The position numbers and the translations under genes are program-made. A stretch of 12,705 bases of DNA. Origin: Thermoleophilia bacterium (GTDB taxonomy: Bacteria > Actinomycetota > Thermoleophilia > Gaiellales > JAICJC01). The notes below the pieces were generated by a model. It was not told where the DNA came from. It saw only the letters and a program-made list of their open reading frames with translations, and did not search any database. This document shows, in pieces, positions 1 through 6,361 of the stretch. The stretch's first letter is position 1. Each line of letters begins with the position of its first letter. The stretch covers positions 1 through 12,705 of the forward strand of contig JAICJM010000113.1 in assembly GCA_025928435.1 (NCBI GenBank), read 5' to 3'.

Positions 1-15
1 GGGATAGAGCTCCAC
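1..15 (-). CDS. Possible first codons of the next pyr operon gene (partial)
   Basis: On the minus strand, a GTG at 15-13 follows the pyrR stop by 7 nt. A GGAG at 22-19, starting on the last base of that stop, could serve as its ribosome binding site. The five codons left read V-E-L-Y-P. In many bacteria pyrR is followed by pyrB (aspartate carbamoyltransferase), so a pyr gene is expected here. The window ends too soon to confirm identity, and the call rests on position alone. Confidence 0.3.
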
Positions 16-22
16 GACGCTC

Positions 23-589
23 CTATTCCGGGTGGATGAGCACGACGCGGTCGACCTCGTCGACCTCGAGCAGCTCGACGTTCACCCGCTCGCGGCGGGC
101 GGTGGGCAGGTTCTTGCCGACGTAGTCGGGGCGGATCGGGAGCTCGCGGTGGCCACGGTCGACGAGCACGGCCAGCTGGACCCGCTGGGGGCGGCCGTAG
201 TCGAAGAGCGCCTCGATCGCCGACCGGATGGTGCGGCCCGTGTAGAGGACGTCGTCGACGATCACCACCGACTTGCCCTCGAGCGGGAAGTCGAGCCGGG
301 TGGCCTTCACCACCGGCTGGGGATGCGCGCGCTGCTCGCCCGAGCGCACGGCGACGTCGTCGCGGTAGAACGTGATGTCGAGCGCGCCGGTCGCGGGCGC
401 GGCTCCGGCGAACTGCTCGATCAGGGCGCGGAGGCGCTGCGCGATCGTGACGCCGCGGGTGTAGATCCCGACGAGGGCGAGCGCGGAGATGTCGGGATGG
501 CTCTCGACGATCTCGTGGGCGATGCGGCGGAGCGTGCGCTGGAGGTCGTCCTCGTTCAGCAGCACGCGTTCGGCCTCTGTGGTCGACAT
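23..589 (-). CDS. pyrR: Bifunctional pyr operon regulator / uracil phosphoribosyltransferase PyrR
   Basis: PyrR binds pyr mRNA in response to UMP and represses pyrimidine biosynthesis. It also has uracil phosphoribosyltransferase activity, making UMP from uracil and PRPP. The 188-residue product is of normal length. It carries the PRPP-binding loop VIVDDVLYTGRT (residues 109-120) and the family's C-terminal stretch from DRGHREL (144-150) to VGKNLPT (157-163). I chose the ATG at 589 rather than an in-frame start 21 nt upstream, because GAAGGAG sits 4 nt before this ATG, one of the few clear Shine-Dalgarno sequences in the window. That site lies inside a hairpin matching the PyrR-binding loop (594-628), so the gene probably represses its own translation. 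Family assignment is firm; the regulation mode is inferred from the leader. Confidence 0.96.
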   Translation of the reverse strand: MSTTEAERVLLNEDDLQRTLRRIAHEIVESHPDISALALVGIYTRGVTIAQRLRALIEQFAGAAPATGALDITFYRDDVAVRSGEQRAHPQPVVKATRLDFPLEGKSVVIVDDVLYTGRTIRSAIEALFDYGRPQRVQLAVLVDRGHRELPIRPDYVGKNLPTARRERVNVELLEVDEVDRVVLIHPE

Positions 590-593
590 GCAA

Positions 594-628
594 CTCCTTC
601 CCGGCCTCACTGGGCGCGGACTTAAAGG
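594..628 (-). promoter_or_regulatory. PyrR-binding RNA hairpin masking the pyrR ribosome binding site
   Basis: Read on the minus strand, the pyrR leader folds as follows. CCTTT (628-624) pairs with GAAGG (600-596), with one G-U pair. AAGT (623-620) is a one-sided internal bulge. CCG (619-617) pairs with CGG (603-601). C616 bulges. GCC (615-613) pairs with GGC (606-604), closing the hexaloop CAGTGA (612-607). The CNGNGA loop over a short stem with a purine-rich bulge matches the known PyrR-binding loop. The 3' arm contains the Shine-Dalgarno GAAGGAG (600-594). This is the layout known from Mycobacterium smegmatis, where PyrR represses translation rather than causing transcription attenuation. 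No terminator is seen in the leader. Confidence 0.85.
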
Positions 629-667
629 TGGCTCTCGGCCGTGGCACCGCTCGCGGCGCCGGAAGAG

Positions 668-673
668 ACCATA
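668..673 (-). promoter_or_regulatory. Candidate -10 element of the pyrR transcript
   Basis: TATGGT on the minus strand is the best -10-like hexamer upstream of pyrR. It would start transcription near 660 and leave a leader of about 70 nt that holds the whole PyrR hairpin. No convincing -35 hexamer lies 16-18 nt upstream, so the call is weak. Confidence 0.3.
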
Positions 674-707
674 CCAGCCTGCGCGGACGGCGCGCGGTGG
701 CCGCCGG

Positions 708-713
708 TAGCGT
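708..713 (+). promoter_or_regulatory. -10 element for leaderless transcription of the UDG-family gene
   Basis: TAGCGT lies 7 nt before the GTG at 721, which puts the likely transcription start at or next to the start codon. No ribosome binding site precedes that GTG. The same spacing recurs at other genes in this window. Confidence 0.5.
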
Positions 714-720
714 TTCGGGC

Positions 721-1314
721 GTGGACGACCTGCTCGCCGACCTCGCCCGGGCCCGCATCGGGGCGACGTTCAACCAGTATGCCGAGGCCGGCCCCGACGA
801 CTGCCCCGGCGCCGGCGAGGCCCGGATCGCGAACCTGCGGGCGTACCTGGCGGAGCGGTCGGACGCCGACGTGGTCGCGCTCGGCGAGGCCGCGGGCTTC
901 CAGGGCATGCGCTGGTCGGGCATCGCGTTCACGTCGGAGCGCGACCTGGCCCGGTGGGGCGACCCGTACCAGCCGACGTGCACGGCCCGGCGCTGGAGCG
1001 AGCCGTCGGGCACGATCGTGCACCGGGTCCTCGAGGAGCTCGGGGCCGAGCGGCGGGTGATCCTCTGGAACACCGTGCCGACCCATCCTCACCGCCCCGG
1101 CGAACCGCTCTCGAACCGCCGCCCCAACGTGCTCGAGGTCGAGCTGGGCGCGGCGTTCGCCCGCCGCCTGATCGGCCTCGTCCGGCCCGCGACGGTCGTC
1201 GCCGTCGGCCGGATCGCGGAGTCCGTCCTCGGCGGCGACGGCACCTACGTGCGCCATCCGGCCAACGGCGGCGGCGCGGCGTTCGCGGCCGGGATGCGCG
1301 AGATCCTGGGCTAG
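721..1314 (+). CDS. Uracil-DNA glycosylase superfamily protein
   Basis: The 197-residue product belongs to the uracil-DNA glycosylase fold superfamily, whose members excise uracil or related bases from DNA. Visible motifs are GEAAGFQG (residues 55-62), in the place of the GEAPG motif A of family 4 enzymes; SGIAFTSERDL (66-76); WNTVPTHPHRPG (116-127) followed by LSNRRPN; and HPAN (179-182), in the place of the C-terminal HPS motif. The GEAPG proline is replaced by Ala, so activity cannot be assumed. An in-frame GTG at 628 would lengthen the N-terminus, but its codons lie across the pyrR leader on the other strand and its first residues look non-coding. The GTG at 721 has a -10 hexamer 7 nt upstream, which suits leaderless translation. 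The gene diverges from pyrR and converges on the methyltransferase gene. Confidence 0.85.
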   Translation: MDDLLADLARARIGATFNQYAEAGPDDCPGAGEARIANLRAYLAERSDADVVALGEAAGFQGMRWSGIAFTSERDLARWGDPYQPTCTARRWSEPSGTIVHRVLEELGAERRVILWNTVPTHPHRPGEPLSNRRPNVLEVELGAAFARRLIGLVRPATVVAVGRIAESVLGGDGTYVRHPANGGGAAFAAGMREILG

Positions 1315-1329
1315 CCGACGTGCGACAAA

Positions 1330-1370
1330 CCGGGGACTGTCCCCGGCACATCGGGGACAGTCCCCACGTC
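1330..1370 (-). repeat. Dispersed inverted repeat, copy 1 (GGGGACNGTCCCC pair)
   Basis: Two 13-mers, GGGGACTGTCCCC (1332-1344) and GGGGACAGTCCCC (1353-1365), are reverse complements separated by 8 nt. Each arm is itself nearly palindromic, so either one large hairpin or two small ones can form. On the minus strand the unit begins GACGTGGGG and ends CCCCGG, as copy 2 at 9823-9864 does on the plus strand. It fills the gap between the convergent ends of the UDG-family and methyltransferase genes. No T tract follows on either strand, so it is not a typical intrinsic terminator. It resembles a REP-type element. Confidence 0.8.
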
Positions 1371-2115
1371 ATGCACGGGTGGCGGTGACGAGCGCCCACT
1401 CGAGCGAGTACGCGAACGGGCCGCTGCCGGCGGCGACGTCGCGCTCGAGCCGGGCCAGGCCGGCGGCGTACTCGGACGGCTCGAGCAGGTGGAGCGTCGA
1501 GATGTAGCGGCCGCGCACGCGCTCGAGCACGTCCCGTGGGTCGGCGGTCACCGGCTGGCTGATCCGCTCGACCGCCGCGTCGCGGAAGCCGGCCTCCCCC
1601 AGCTCTCCCGCCAGCACGCCCGGCTCGGGGAAGCGGGCGCCGTCGACGGATGCGATCGACGGGAAGTACGGGTTCAGGTAGAAGCGGGCGAAGTGCTCGA
1701 TCGCGAACGTCGCGATCGCGATCCGGCCGCCCGCCATGAGGACGCGCGCGATCTCGGTCAGCGCGGCCGGCCGGTCGGGCAGCGTGTGGACGACCAGGTG
1801 CATGTGCGCCGCGTCGAACCAGCCGGCCGTGAACGGCAGCCGCTCGGCCGGCGCCCGCTTCCAGCCGATCCCGCCGGCGTCGGTGCGCGCCCGCGCCTGG
1901 CGGAGCATCTCGGCGGATGGATCAACCCCCCACACCCGGGCGCCGCGCCGGGCCTTCGCAAAGGCGGCGAAGCGGCCGGTGCCGCAGCCGACGTCGACGA
2001 GGCGGCGGAAGTCGCCGAGGAGGGCGAGGGTCCGCGTCGACAGCTCCTCCCAGGCCCGGCCGGCCGGCCGCAGCCGGTCGTAGTCGGCGGCGAGTGGGTC
2101 GAAGTCGAGCGTCAC
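1369..2115 (-). CDS. Class I SAM-dependent methyltransferase
   Basis: This 248-residue protein has a class I (Rossmann-fold) methyltransferase domain. The SAM-binding glycine loop DVGCGTGRF is at residues 41-49, the acidic end of strand 2 is WGVDPS (62-67), and a later motif is LPFTAGWFDAAH (93-104). RVLMAGGRIAIATF (124-137) matches the usual strand before the substrate-binding region. The tail from about 140 to 248 contains aromatic residues and no motif that I recognise, so the substrate is unknown; UbiE/MenG-like and small-molecule methyltransferases share this layout. The GTG start at 2115 overlaps the ribonuclease Z stop in the four bases GTGA, which implies translational coupling. Open frame continues far upstream but only as a shadow of the ribonuclease Z gene. 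The stop lies inside the edge of repeat copy 1. Confidence 0.88.
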   Translation of the reverse strand: MTLDFDPLAADYDRLRPAGRAWEELSTRTLALLGDFRRLVDVGCGTGRFAAFAKARRGARVWGVDPSAEMLRQARARTDAGGIGWKRAPAERLPFTAGWFDAAHMHLVVHTLPDRPAALTEIARVLMAGGRIAIATFAIEHFARFYLNPYFPSIASVDGARFPEPGVLAGELGEAGFRDAAVERISQPVTADPRDVLERVRGRYISTLHLLEPSEYAAGLARLERDVAAGSGPFAYSLEWALVTATRA

Positions 2116-3098
2116 CCGGCGGGGGCGGGCGCGGGTGCCTGCGGCGGGACGTGGCGGTCGCTCTCGCGCACCAGCTGCGGGCGTCCGCGCTCGGGCAGCG
2201 GCAGCTCGATCGTGTCGAAGTCGCGCGGCACCACGGTGTTCGGGAACTCGGTCGTCGCCTCGGCGGCGATCTCGCGGCCGAGGTAGCGGGTCGAGATGTG
2301 GGTGAGCGCGAGCAGGTGCACCCCGGCATCGCGGGCGAGCCGTCCCGCCTGCATCGCGGTCGTGTGGCCGGTCTCGGCCGCCCGCTCGCGCTCCTCCTCG
2401 AGGAAGGTCGCCTCGTGGATGAGGAGGTCGGCCCCCAAAGCGGCGTCGAACAGGGCCCGGCATGGCCGGGTGTCGCCGGAGAACACGATGTGGCGGCCCG
2501 GGCGGCCCGGGCCGACGACGTCGGCGGCGGCGATCGTCCGGCCGGACTCGAGCGTCACCGCCTGGCCGTGCTGCAGCTTCCCGAACATCGGCCCCTCGGG
2601 GACGCCGAGGCTCCGGGCGGCCTCCAGGTCGAAGCGGCCCGGCCGCTCCTCCTCGATCAGCGCGAAGCCGAGGCTGCGGACGCCGTGGTCGGTCGCGAAC
2701 GCGGCGATCCGGTAGCCGTCGTGCGGGAGCTCGTCGCCGGGGCTCAGCTCGACCAGCTCGAGCCGGAACGGCAGCCGCCCCACCAGGGGGGCCATCGTGG
2801 TCATGAGCGCCCCGAGGCCGGCCGGGCCGCACAGGCGCAGCGGCGCCTCGCGGGCGCGCAGCCCGTAGGTCTTCAGGAGCCCGGGCAGGCCGAGGAAGTG
2901 GTCGGCGTGGCAGTGCGTGATCAGGATCTCCTCGACGTCCACGAGCCCCGCCCCCGACCGCAGCATCTGGCGCTGGGTGCCCTCGCCGCAGTCGACGAGC
3001 ATGCGGTCGCCGCCCCGGCGGATGAGCGACGCGGCCAGCCCCCGCCGGGCCGTCGGCGCCGAGGCAGCCGTCCCCAGGAAGAGCACGCTCAGGTCCAT
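2112..3098 (-). CDS. rnz: Ribonuclease Z (tRNA 3' endonuclease)
   Basis: Ribonuclease Z cuts the 3' trailer from precursor tRNAs that lack an encoded CCA. The 328-residue product has the length of the short form (ElaC type). It shows the N-terminal VDCGEGTQRQ (residues 35-44), the zinc motif HCHADH (62-67) inside a longer stretch ending LGLPGL, then FSGDTRPC with the bridging Asp, IHEATF, GHTTA and LTHISTRY. All zinc-ligand motifs appear intact. The ATG at 3098 was chosen because the family starts right before the first beta strand, and TACAAT lies 6 nt upstream. The SDR gene ends 19 nt before this ATG on the same strand, and the methyltransferase gene overlaps the 3' end, so the three may share transcripts. 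The C-terminal end is Pro/Ala-rich. Confidence 0.95.
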   Translation of the reverse strand: MDLSVLFLGTAASAPTARRGLAASLIRRGGDRMLVDCGEGTQRQMLRSGAGLVDVEEILITHCHADHFLGLPGLLKTYGLRAREAPLRLCGPAGLGALMTTMAPLVGRLPFRLELVELSPGDELPHDGYRIAAFATDHGVRSLGFALIEEERPGRFDLEAARSLGVPEGPMFGKLQHGQAVTLESGRTIAAADVVGPGRPGRHIVFSGDTRPCRALFDAALGADLLIHEATFLEEERERAAETGHTTAMQAGRLARDAGVHLLALTHISTRYLGREIAAEATTEFPNTVVPRDFDTIELPLPERGRPQLVRESDRHVPPQAPAPAPAG

Positions 3099-3104
3099 CG
3101 CGTG

Positions 3105-3110
3105 ATTGTA
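3105..3110 (-). promoter_or_regulatory. -10 element for leaderless rnz transcription
   Basis: TACAAT on the minus strand lies in the short gap between the SDR stop and the rnz ATG, exactly 6 nt before the ATG. This suits transcription starting at the initiation codon. No Shine-Dalgarno is present. A -35 match is not evident. Confidence 0.55.
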
Positions 3111-3117
3111 CGGCGGC

Positions 3118-3879
3118 TCAGCGAGCCGACATGTCCGGGGAATCGTCCGGGAACACCGGGGCCTCCGCGCCGCCGTCCAGCTCGATGATCTTGCCCGTGA
3201 TGTAGCTCGAGTCCCGCGACGCGAGCCACACGGCGACCCGGGCGACGTCATCGACCGTGGCGAGCCGGTGAAGCGGCGTCCGGTCCAGGATGTGCTCCCG
3301 GGTCGGCGCGTCCCGCGCGCCGTCGACTCCCGGCGTCGCGACGACCCCCGGAGCGATGCCGTTCACCCGGATCCGGGGTGCGAGCTCGGCGGCGAGCAGG
3401 CGGGTCATGTGGCTCACCGCAGCCTTGACCGTGCCGTAGGTGAGGAGCCCGCGGGCGACGAGCCGATCCATCCGCGAGCTGAGGTTGATCACCGAGGCGT
3501 TGTCGCTCTCCAGCAGGTGCGGGACGGCCCGCATGGTGAGGGCGAAGCTCGCGGAGACGTTGAGCCGAAAGGCCTCGTCGAGATCCTCCGGCGTCGTCTC
3601 GAGAAACGGCGTGGGCGCGGCCCCGCCGGCGTTGTTCACGAGCACGTCGAGACGGCCGAAGCGCGCGACCGTCTGCTCCACCACCTCCTCCGCGGACGAC
3701 AGGTCACGCAGATCGGCGTGAATCACGAGCACGTCTCGGCCTCCCTCACGGACGGTTCCGGCGACCTGCTCGAGCTCAGCGGAGTTCCGCGCGACGAGCA
3801 CGACGTCGGAGCCGGCCATCGCGAAGTGCCGGACGATGGCCGCACCGATCCCCCTTCCGTCGCCGGTCACCACCGTCAC
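3118..3879 (-). CDS. SDR family NAD(P)-dependent oxidoreductase
   Basis: This is a classical short-chain dehydrogenase/reductase of 253 residues. It has the cofactor glycine motif TGDGRGIG (residues 5-12), NNAG (82-85), the catalytic Asn in RLNVSAS (N107), Ser135, and Y148-x-x-x-K152. The later motif NGIAPGVVATPG and the closing GKIIELDGG are typical of the 3-oxoacyl-ACP reductase-like group. The substrate cannot be told from sequence. The only canonical start is the GTG at 3879, which begins within strand 1. Codons upstream in the same frame still read A-L-S-G-T, like the L-x-G-K lead-in of SDR proteins, back to a stop at 3927-3925 that is also the stop of the propeller gene. A CTG start at 3915 is therefore possible. 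It lies between the propeller and rnz genes on the same strand. Confidence 0.9.
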   Translation of the reverse strand: MTVVTGDGRGIGAAIVRHFAMAGSDVVLVARNSAELEQVAGTVREGGRDVLVIHADLRDLSSAEEVVEQTVARFGRLDVLVNNAGGAAPTPFLETTPEDLDEAFRLNVSASFALTMRAVPHLLESDNASVINLSSRMDRLVARGLLTYGTVKAAVSHMTRLLAAELAPRIRVNGIAPGVVATPGVDGARDAPTREHILDRTPLHRLATVDDVARVAVWLASRDSSYITGKIIELDGGAEAPVFPDDSPDMSAR

Positions 3880-3924
3880 CGTTCCGCTGAGCGCGTCCGT
3901 GCCGACGGATCGCAGGGTATTCGA

Positions 3925-5571
3925 TCAGCGGACGGACCGGATGTGCGTGACGGCTCCTTCGGTATTGCTCGTGACCCACAAGCCGGTGGGTGCCGTGGCG
4001 ATCGCGAGCGGATCGTCGCCGACGTGGAACGGTTCCCGGGCCCGGTTCGTGGTGGGGTCGATGCGGGCGATCGTCCCGGAGCCCACGTTCGCGATCCAGA
4101 CGTCGTCCCTGCCGGCGGCGATCCCGTAGGGGTTGCCTCCCAGGCGGATGGTGGCGACGGTGCGGTCGGTGCGGGGATCGATCCGCGACACGGTGCCGTC
4201 GTCCGCGTCCGTGACCCAGATCGACCCGAACGCGGCCACCATTCCGTACGGCGAGCGCCCGACCGGGATCGTCGCGACGGTGCGGCGGCGCCGAGGGTCG
4301 ACCCGGCGGACGACGTCCTCGTGTGCGTCCGCGACCCAGACCGCGCCGTTCGCGACGGCGACGGCGCTCGGGGCGGTGCCCATCGGGATCGGCTTGCCGA
4401 CCACGCGGTTGGTGGATGCGTCGAGACTCACGAGCGCGCCGCGCCGGTAGAACGGGGCGCTGTCGGCGATCCAGACGGTGTTCCCGCTGACGGCGAGGGC
4501 GCGTGGCCATGTCCCGGCGCGGATCCTGGCGACGACGCGGTCGGTGCGCGGATCGACGCGGGCCACGATGCCGCCCACATGGGTCTCGAAGGTGGCGGCC
4601 CACACCGCGCCCGGGCCGACCGCGACGTCGCCGCGGAGGTATCCAGCGGAGATCCGTGCGACCACACGGCCGGTGATGGGATCGATGCGCACGAGCCTGG
4701 GCTCGTCGTAGGCGTGCGGCCCGAACACGGCGATGCTCCCGGCGTCTGCCACCCACACCGCCGTGGGAGTGGCCGCGACGGCGATGGCTGCGACACCGCC
4801 GGTCGGGGTCGTCGTTCCTCGACTGGACGGCGGGGGCGCGTCGAGCTGTGAGGCGGGCCTCAGGTGTCGAACGATCACCGCCAACCGGCGGATCGTGGCC
4901 GCGTTGGCGTACTCCTGCGGACGGCTGTCGCGGTATGGGGCGTGCAGGCTGACCAGGTAGGACAGCCCGCCGCGGCGGAAGTAGAACAGCACGTGGTTTC
5001 CGAACGCCATCAAGCCGGAAACGGCCCCGCTTTCGTACCCGCCGGCCGCGACGACGATGCGACCGCGTACGCCCGCGATGACCCGCTGACGCGCCTGGCG
5101 CGGGATCTCGCGGACCCGCAAGACGTCCAGGTGTAGGAAGCAGCACGGCAGGTTCCGCCACATGTGCGCCTTCCAATTCGGGTCGCCTGCCTCGGTCGGG
5201 GCGCTGTAGCCGATGTCGACGCCAACCTGAGCCTGTCGACCGCCGGGTACAGGCTCGGCTCGGATCGGTGGGGGCGGATCTCCCGGACGGCCCCCGAGGA
5301 TCGCCCGCGGCAGCACGGTCGGACAGAGCACCGGGAACCGCGCACGGGCCTGCGCAGCCCGGCACGCCCGGATGACCGTCGCCGGGCTCGGCGCCCACCT
5401 CACGACCTTCGCCGACCGCGCCTCCGGGTCGTTCCCGAACAGGATCGGGGCAACGGGCGGAGGCTCGATCGGGACGAATCGCGTGCTCGACGGCGTCGAG
5501 CTCGAGTGCGCGCCCGCGCAGCCGGCCGCGAAGAGCAGACCGACGATCAGCCATCGCCGTCCCGAGAACAT
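3925..5571 (-). CDS. Lipoprotein with N-terminal domain of unknown function and seven-bladed YVTN/NHL-type beta-propeller
   Basis: The 548-residue product begins with a lipoprotein signal: RR at residues 5-6, a hydrophobic core, and FAAGC with the lipid-anchored Cys at 18. A Pro/Ser-rich linker follows. Residues about 50-245 form a domain I do not recognise, with motifs CRAAQARARFPVLCPT (70-85) and WKAHMWRNLPCCFLH (133-147). From about 260 to the end there are seven propeller repeats, each centred on a V/I/L-W pair with Trp at 273, 324, 367, 412, 452, 492 and 532. The last four are exactly 40 residues apart. Each repeat has the form A-V-x-x-x-x-x-W-V-A-D followed by V-x-R-I-D-P-x-T-x-R. Such propellers usually bind partners or form scaffolds on the outer face of the membrane. 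The role here is unknown. The ATG at 5571 is set by the signal peptide; no ribosome binding site is clear. Confidence 0.85.
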   Translation of the reverse strand: MFSGRRWLIVGLLFAAGCAGAHSSSTPSSTRFVPIEPPPVAPILFGNDPEARSAKVVRWAPSPATVIRACRAAQARARFPVLCPTVLPRAILGGRPGDPPPPIRAEPVPGGRQAQVGVDIGYSAPTEAGDPNWKAHMWRNLPCCFLHLDVLRVREIPRQARQRVIAGVRGRIVVAAGGYESGAVSGLMAFGNHVLFYFRRGGLSYLVSLHAPYRDSRPQEYANAATIRRLAVIVRHLRPASQLDAPPPSSRGTTTPTGGVAAIAVAATPTAVWVADAGSIAVFGPHAYDEPRLVRIDPITGRVVARISAGYLRGDVAVGPGAVWAATFETHVGGIVARVDPRTDRVVARIRAGTWPRALAVSGNTVWIADSAPFYRRGALVSLDASTNRVVGKPIPMGTAPSAVAVANGAVWVADAHEDVVRRVDPRRRRTVATIPVGRSPYGMVAAFGSIWVTDADDGTVSRIDPRTDRTVATIRLGGNPYGIAAGRDDVWIANVGSGTIARIDPTTNRAREPFHVGDDPLAIATAPTGLWVTSNTEGAVTHIRSVR

Positions 5572-5653
5572 CGCATCCCATACGCGGCGCGCTGCGGCGC
5601 GCGTCCGCGACCATCGAGCGGGCCGACGTCTATTCGGAGCTGCAACACCGGGC

Positions 5654-5659
5654 TATCCT
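5654..5659 (+). promoter_or_regulatory. -10 element for the small membrane-protein gene
   Basis: TATCCT lies 6 nt before the ATG at 5666, the spacing expected of a leaderless transcript. The 94-nt gap (5572-5665) separates this gene from the divergent propeller gene. I found no equally good promoter for the propeller gene in that gap. Confidence 0.5.
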
Positions 5660-5665
5660 CGGGTC

Positions 5666-6095
5666 ATGAGGCGGCTGCCGCTCCCGTTCGTGCTCTCCAC
5701 GGCCGCCGTGCTCTGGAGCCTGGCGCTGGTCGGGGTCGCGTACTTCGTTCCCGTGTACTCGGGCGAGAGCGAAACCGGCAGCTGCACCCCGGGCGGCCAC
5801 TGCACATCCACGACGGTCACCACCAGCGCCACCCTCGTGCAGGAGAACGGCGACCGGGTGGTGGTCATCATCGCCGTCCTGGCCGGGATCGCCGTGATCG
5901 GCTGGCTCGGCCTGCACCTCCACTGCGCGATGGGGAGTCGGTTCGGCCCTGATCGTCGGATGGGGTGCCGCGATCGTGATGGCGGGCGTCACCCTGATCT
6001 CCTTGGGGGTGGGCCTCTTCGCCCTGCCGACGGCGGCCATGATGATCCTCGCCGCGATCAAGACGCCCGGCCCGGGCGCCCGGCCGACGACCTGA
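5666..6095 (+). pseudogene. Small multi-pass membrane protein, disrupted by a single frameshift
   Basis: The reading frame from the ATG at 5666 gives a first membrane helix (residues about 5-28), an extracellular loop with two Cys and many Thr/Ser, then a second helix VVIIAVLAGIAVIGWLGLH (about 69-87). After about 5940 this frame becomes an Arg/Gly/Asp-rich shadow. Shifting forward by one base near 5941-5945 gives two more hydrophobic stretches, LIVGWGAAIVMAGVTLISL and VGLFALPTAAMMILAAI, and a stop at 6093-6095. Dropping one T from GGTTCGG would join both halves smoothly into a protein of about 142 residues. This could be a true mutation or a sequencing or assembly error. The function is unknown. 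The stop lies 2 nt from the convergent 87-residue gene. Confidence 0.7.
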
Positions 6096-6097
6096 TC

Positions 6098-6361
6098 TCA
6101 GGCAGGCTCGGCGTCGCGGTACGGGTCGAGCGGCCGCTGATCGGCCGGATCGCCCATCACCGCACGCGCGCGGCGCAGGAACACGTCGAGCCGGAACGGG
6201 GACGGCTCGTCGCCGTCGACGACCAGCCGGAGGAGCCGCAGCGGAGCCGGCGAGGGCACGTCTGCCTCGACCGGCGCCCGCCGGGCGTTCCGCCACTCCT
6301 CCAGCGAGACCACGTTCGTCGCCGGTTCCGGCGCCAGCGTGATGCGCGGCAGGGCGCTCAC
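6098..6361 (-). CDS. Hypothetical 87-residue protein, second gene of the SOS-controlled unit
   Basis: I do not recognise this protein. It is 87 residues, soluble, with no signal or membrane segment. A Pro-rich N-terminus leads to VVSLEEWRNARR (residues about 17-28), and LRLLRLVVDGDEPSPFRLDVFLRRAR follows in the middle. The tail is acidic and polar. Its GTG start overlaps the stop of the LysM gene in the four bases GTGA, so it is almost certainly translated by coupling and transcribed from the LexA-controlled promoter at 6638-6666. This context suggests a damage-response role. It could also be an unrelated passenger. It converges on the frameshifted membrane gene with 2 nt between them. Confidence 0.65.
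   Translation of the reverse strand: MSALPRITLAPEPATNVVSLEEWRNARRAPVEADVPSPAPLRLLRLVVDGDEPSPFRLDVFLRRARAVMGDPADQRPLDPYRDAEPA

Noticed and set aside
628..720. Longer N-terminus for the UDG-family protein from the GTG at 628
   Set aside because: This stretch overlaps the divergent pyrR leader and promoter region and reads as Arg/Gly-rich. The GTG at 721 has its own -10 at the right distance and fits the family start.
1330..1370. Repeat copy 1 as an ordinary Rho-independent terminator
   Set aside because: The stem is strong but no run of T follows on either strand. The same unit recurs elsewhere with conserved flanks, which points to a repeat family.
1369..2832. A 487-residue fusion of a methyltransferase to an N-terminal extension
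   Set aside because: The extension upstream of 2115 is the shadow of ribonuclease Z in another frame; the true start is the GTG that overlaps the ribonuclease Z stop.
3106..4851. Long plus-strand open frame (581 codons) across the SDR and propeller genes
   Set aside because: It is antisense to two genes with clear motifs, and its translation is low-complexity Arg/Asp/Gly/Val with no domain, as expected of a shadow in high-GC DNA.
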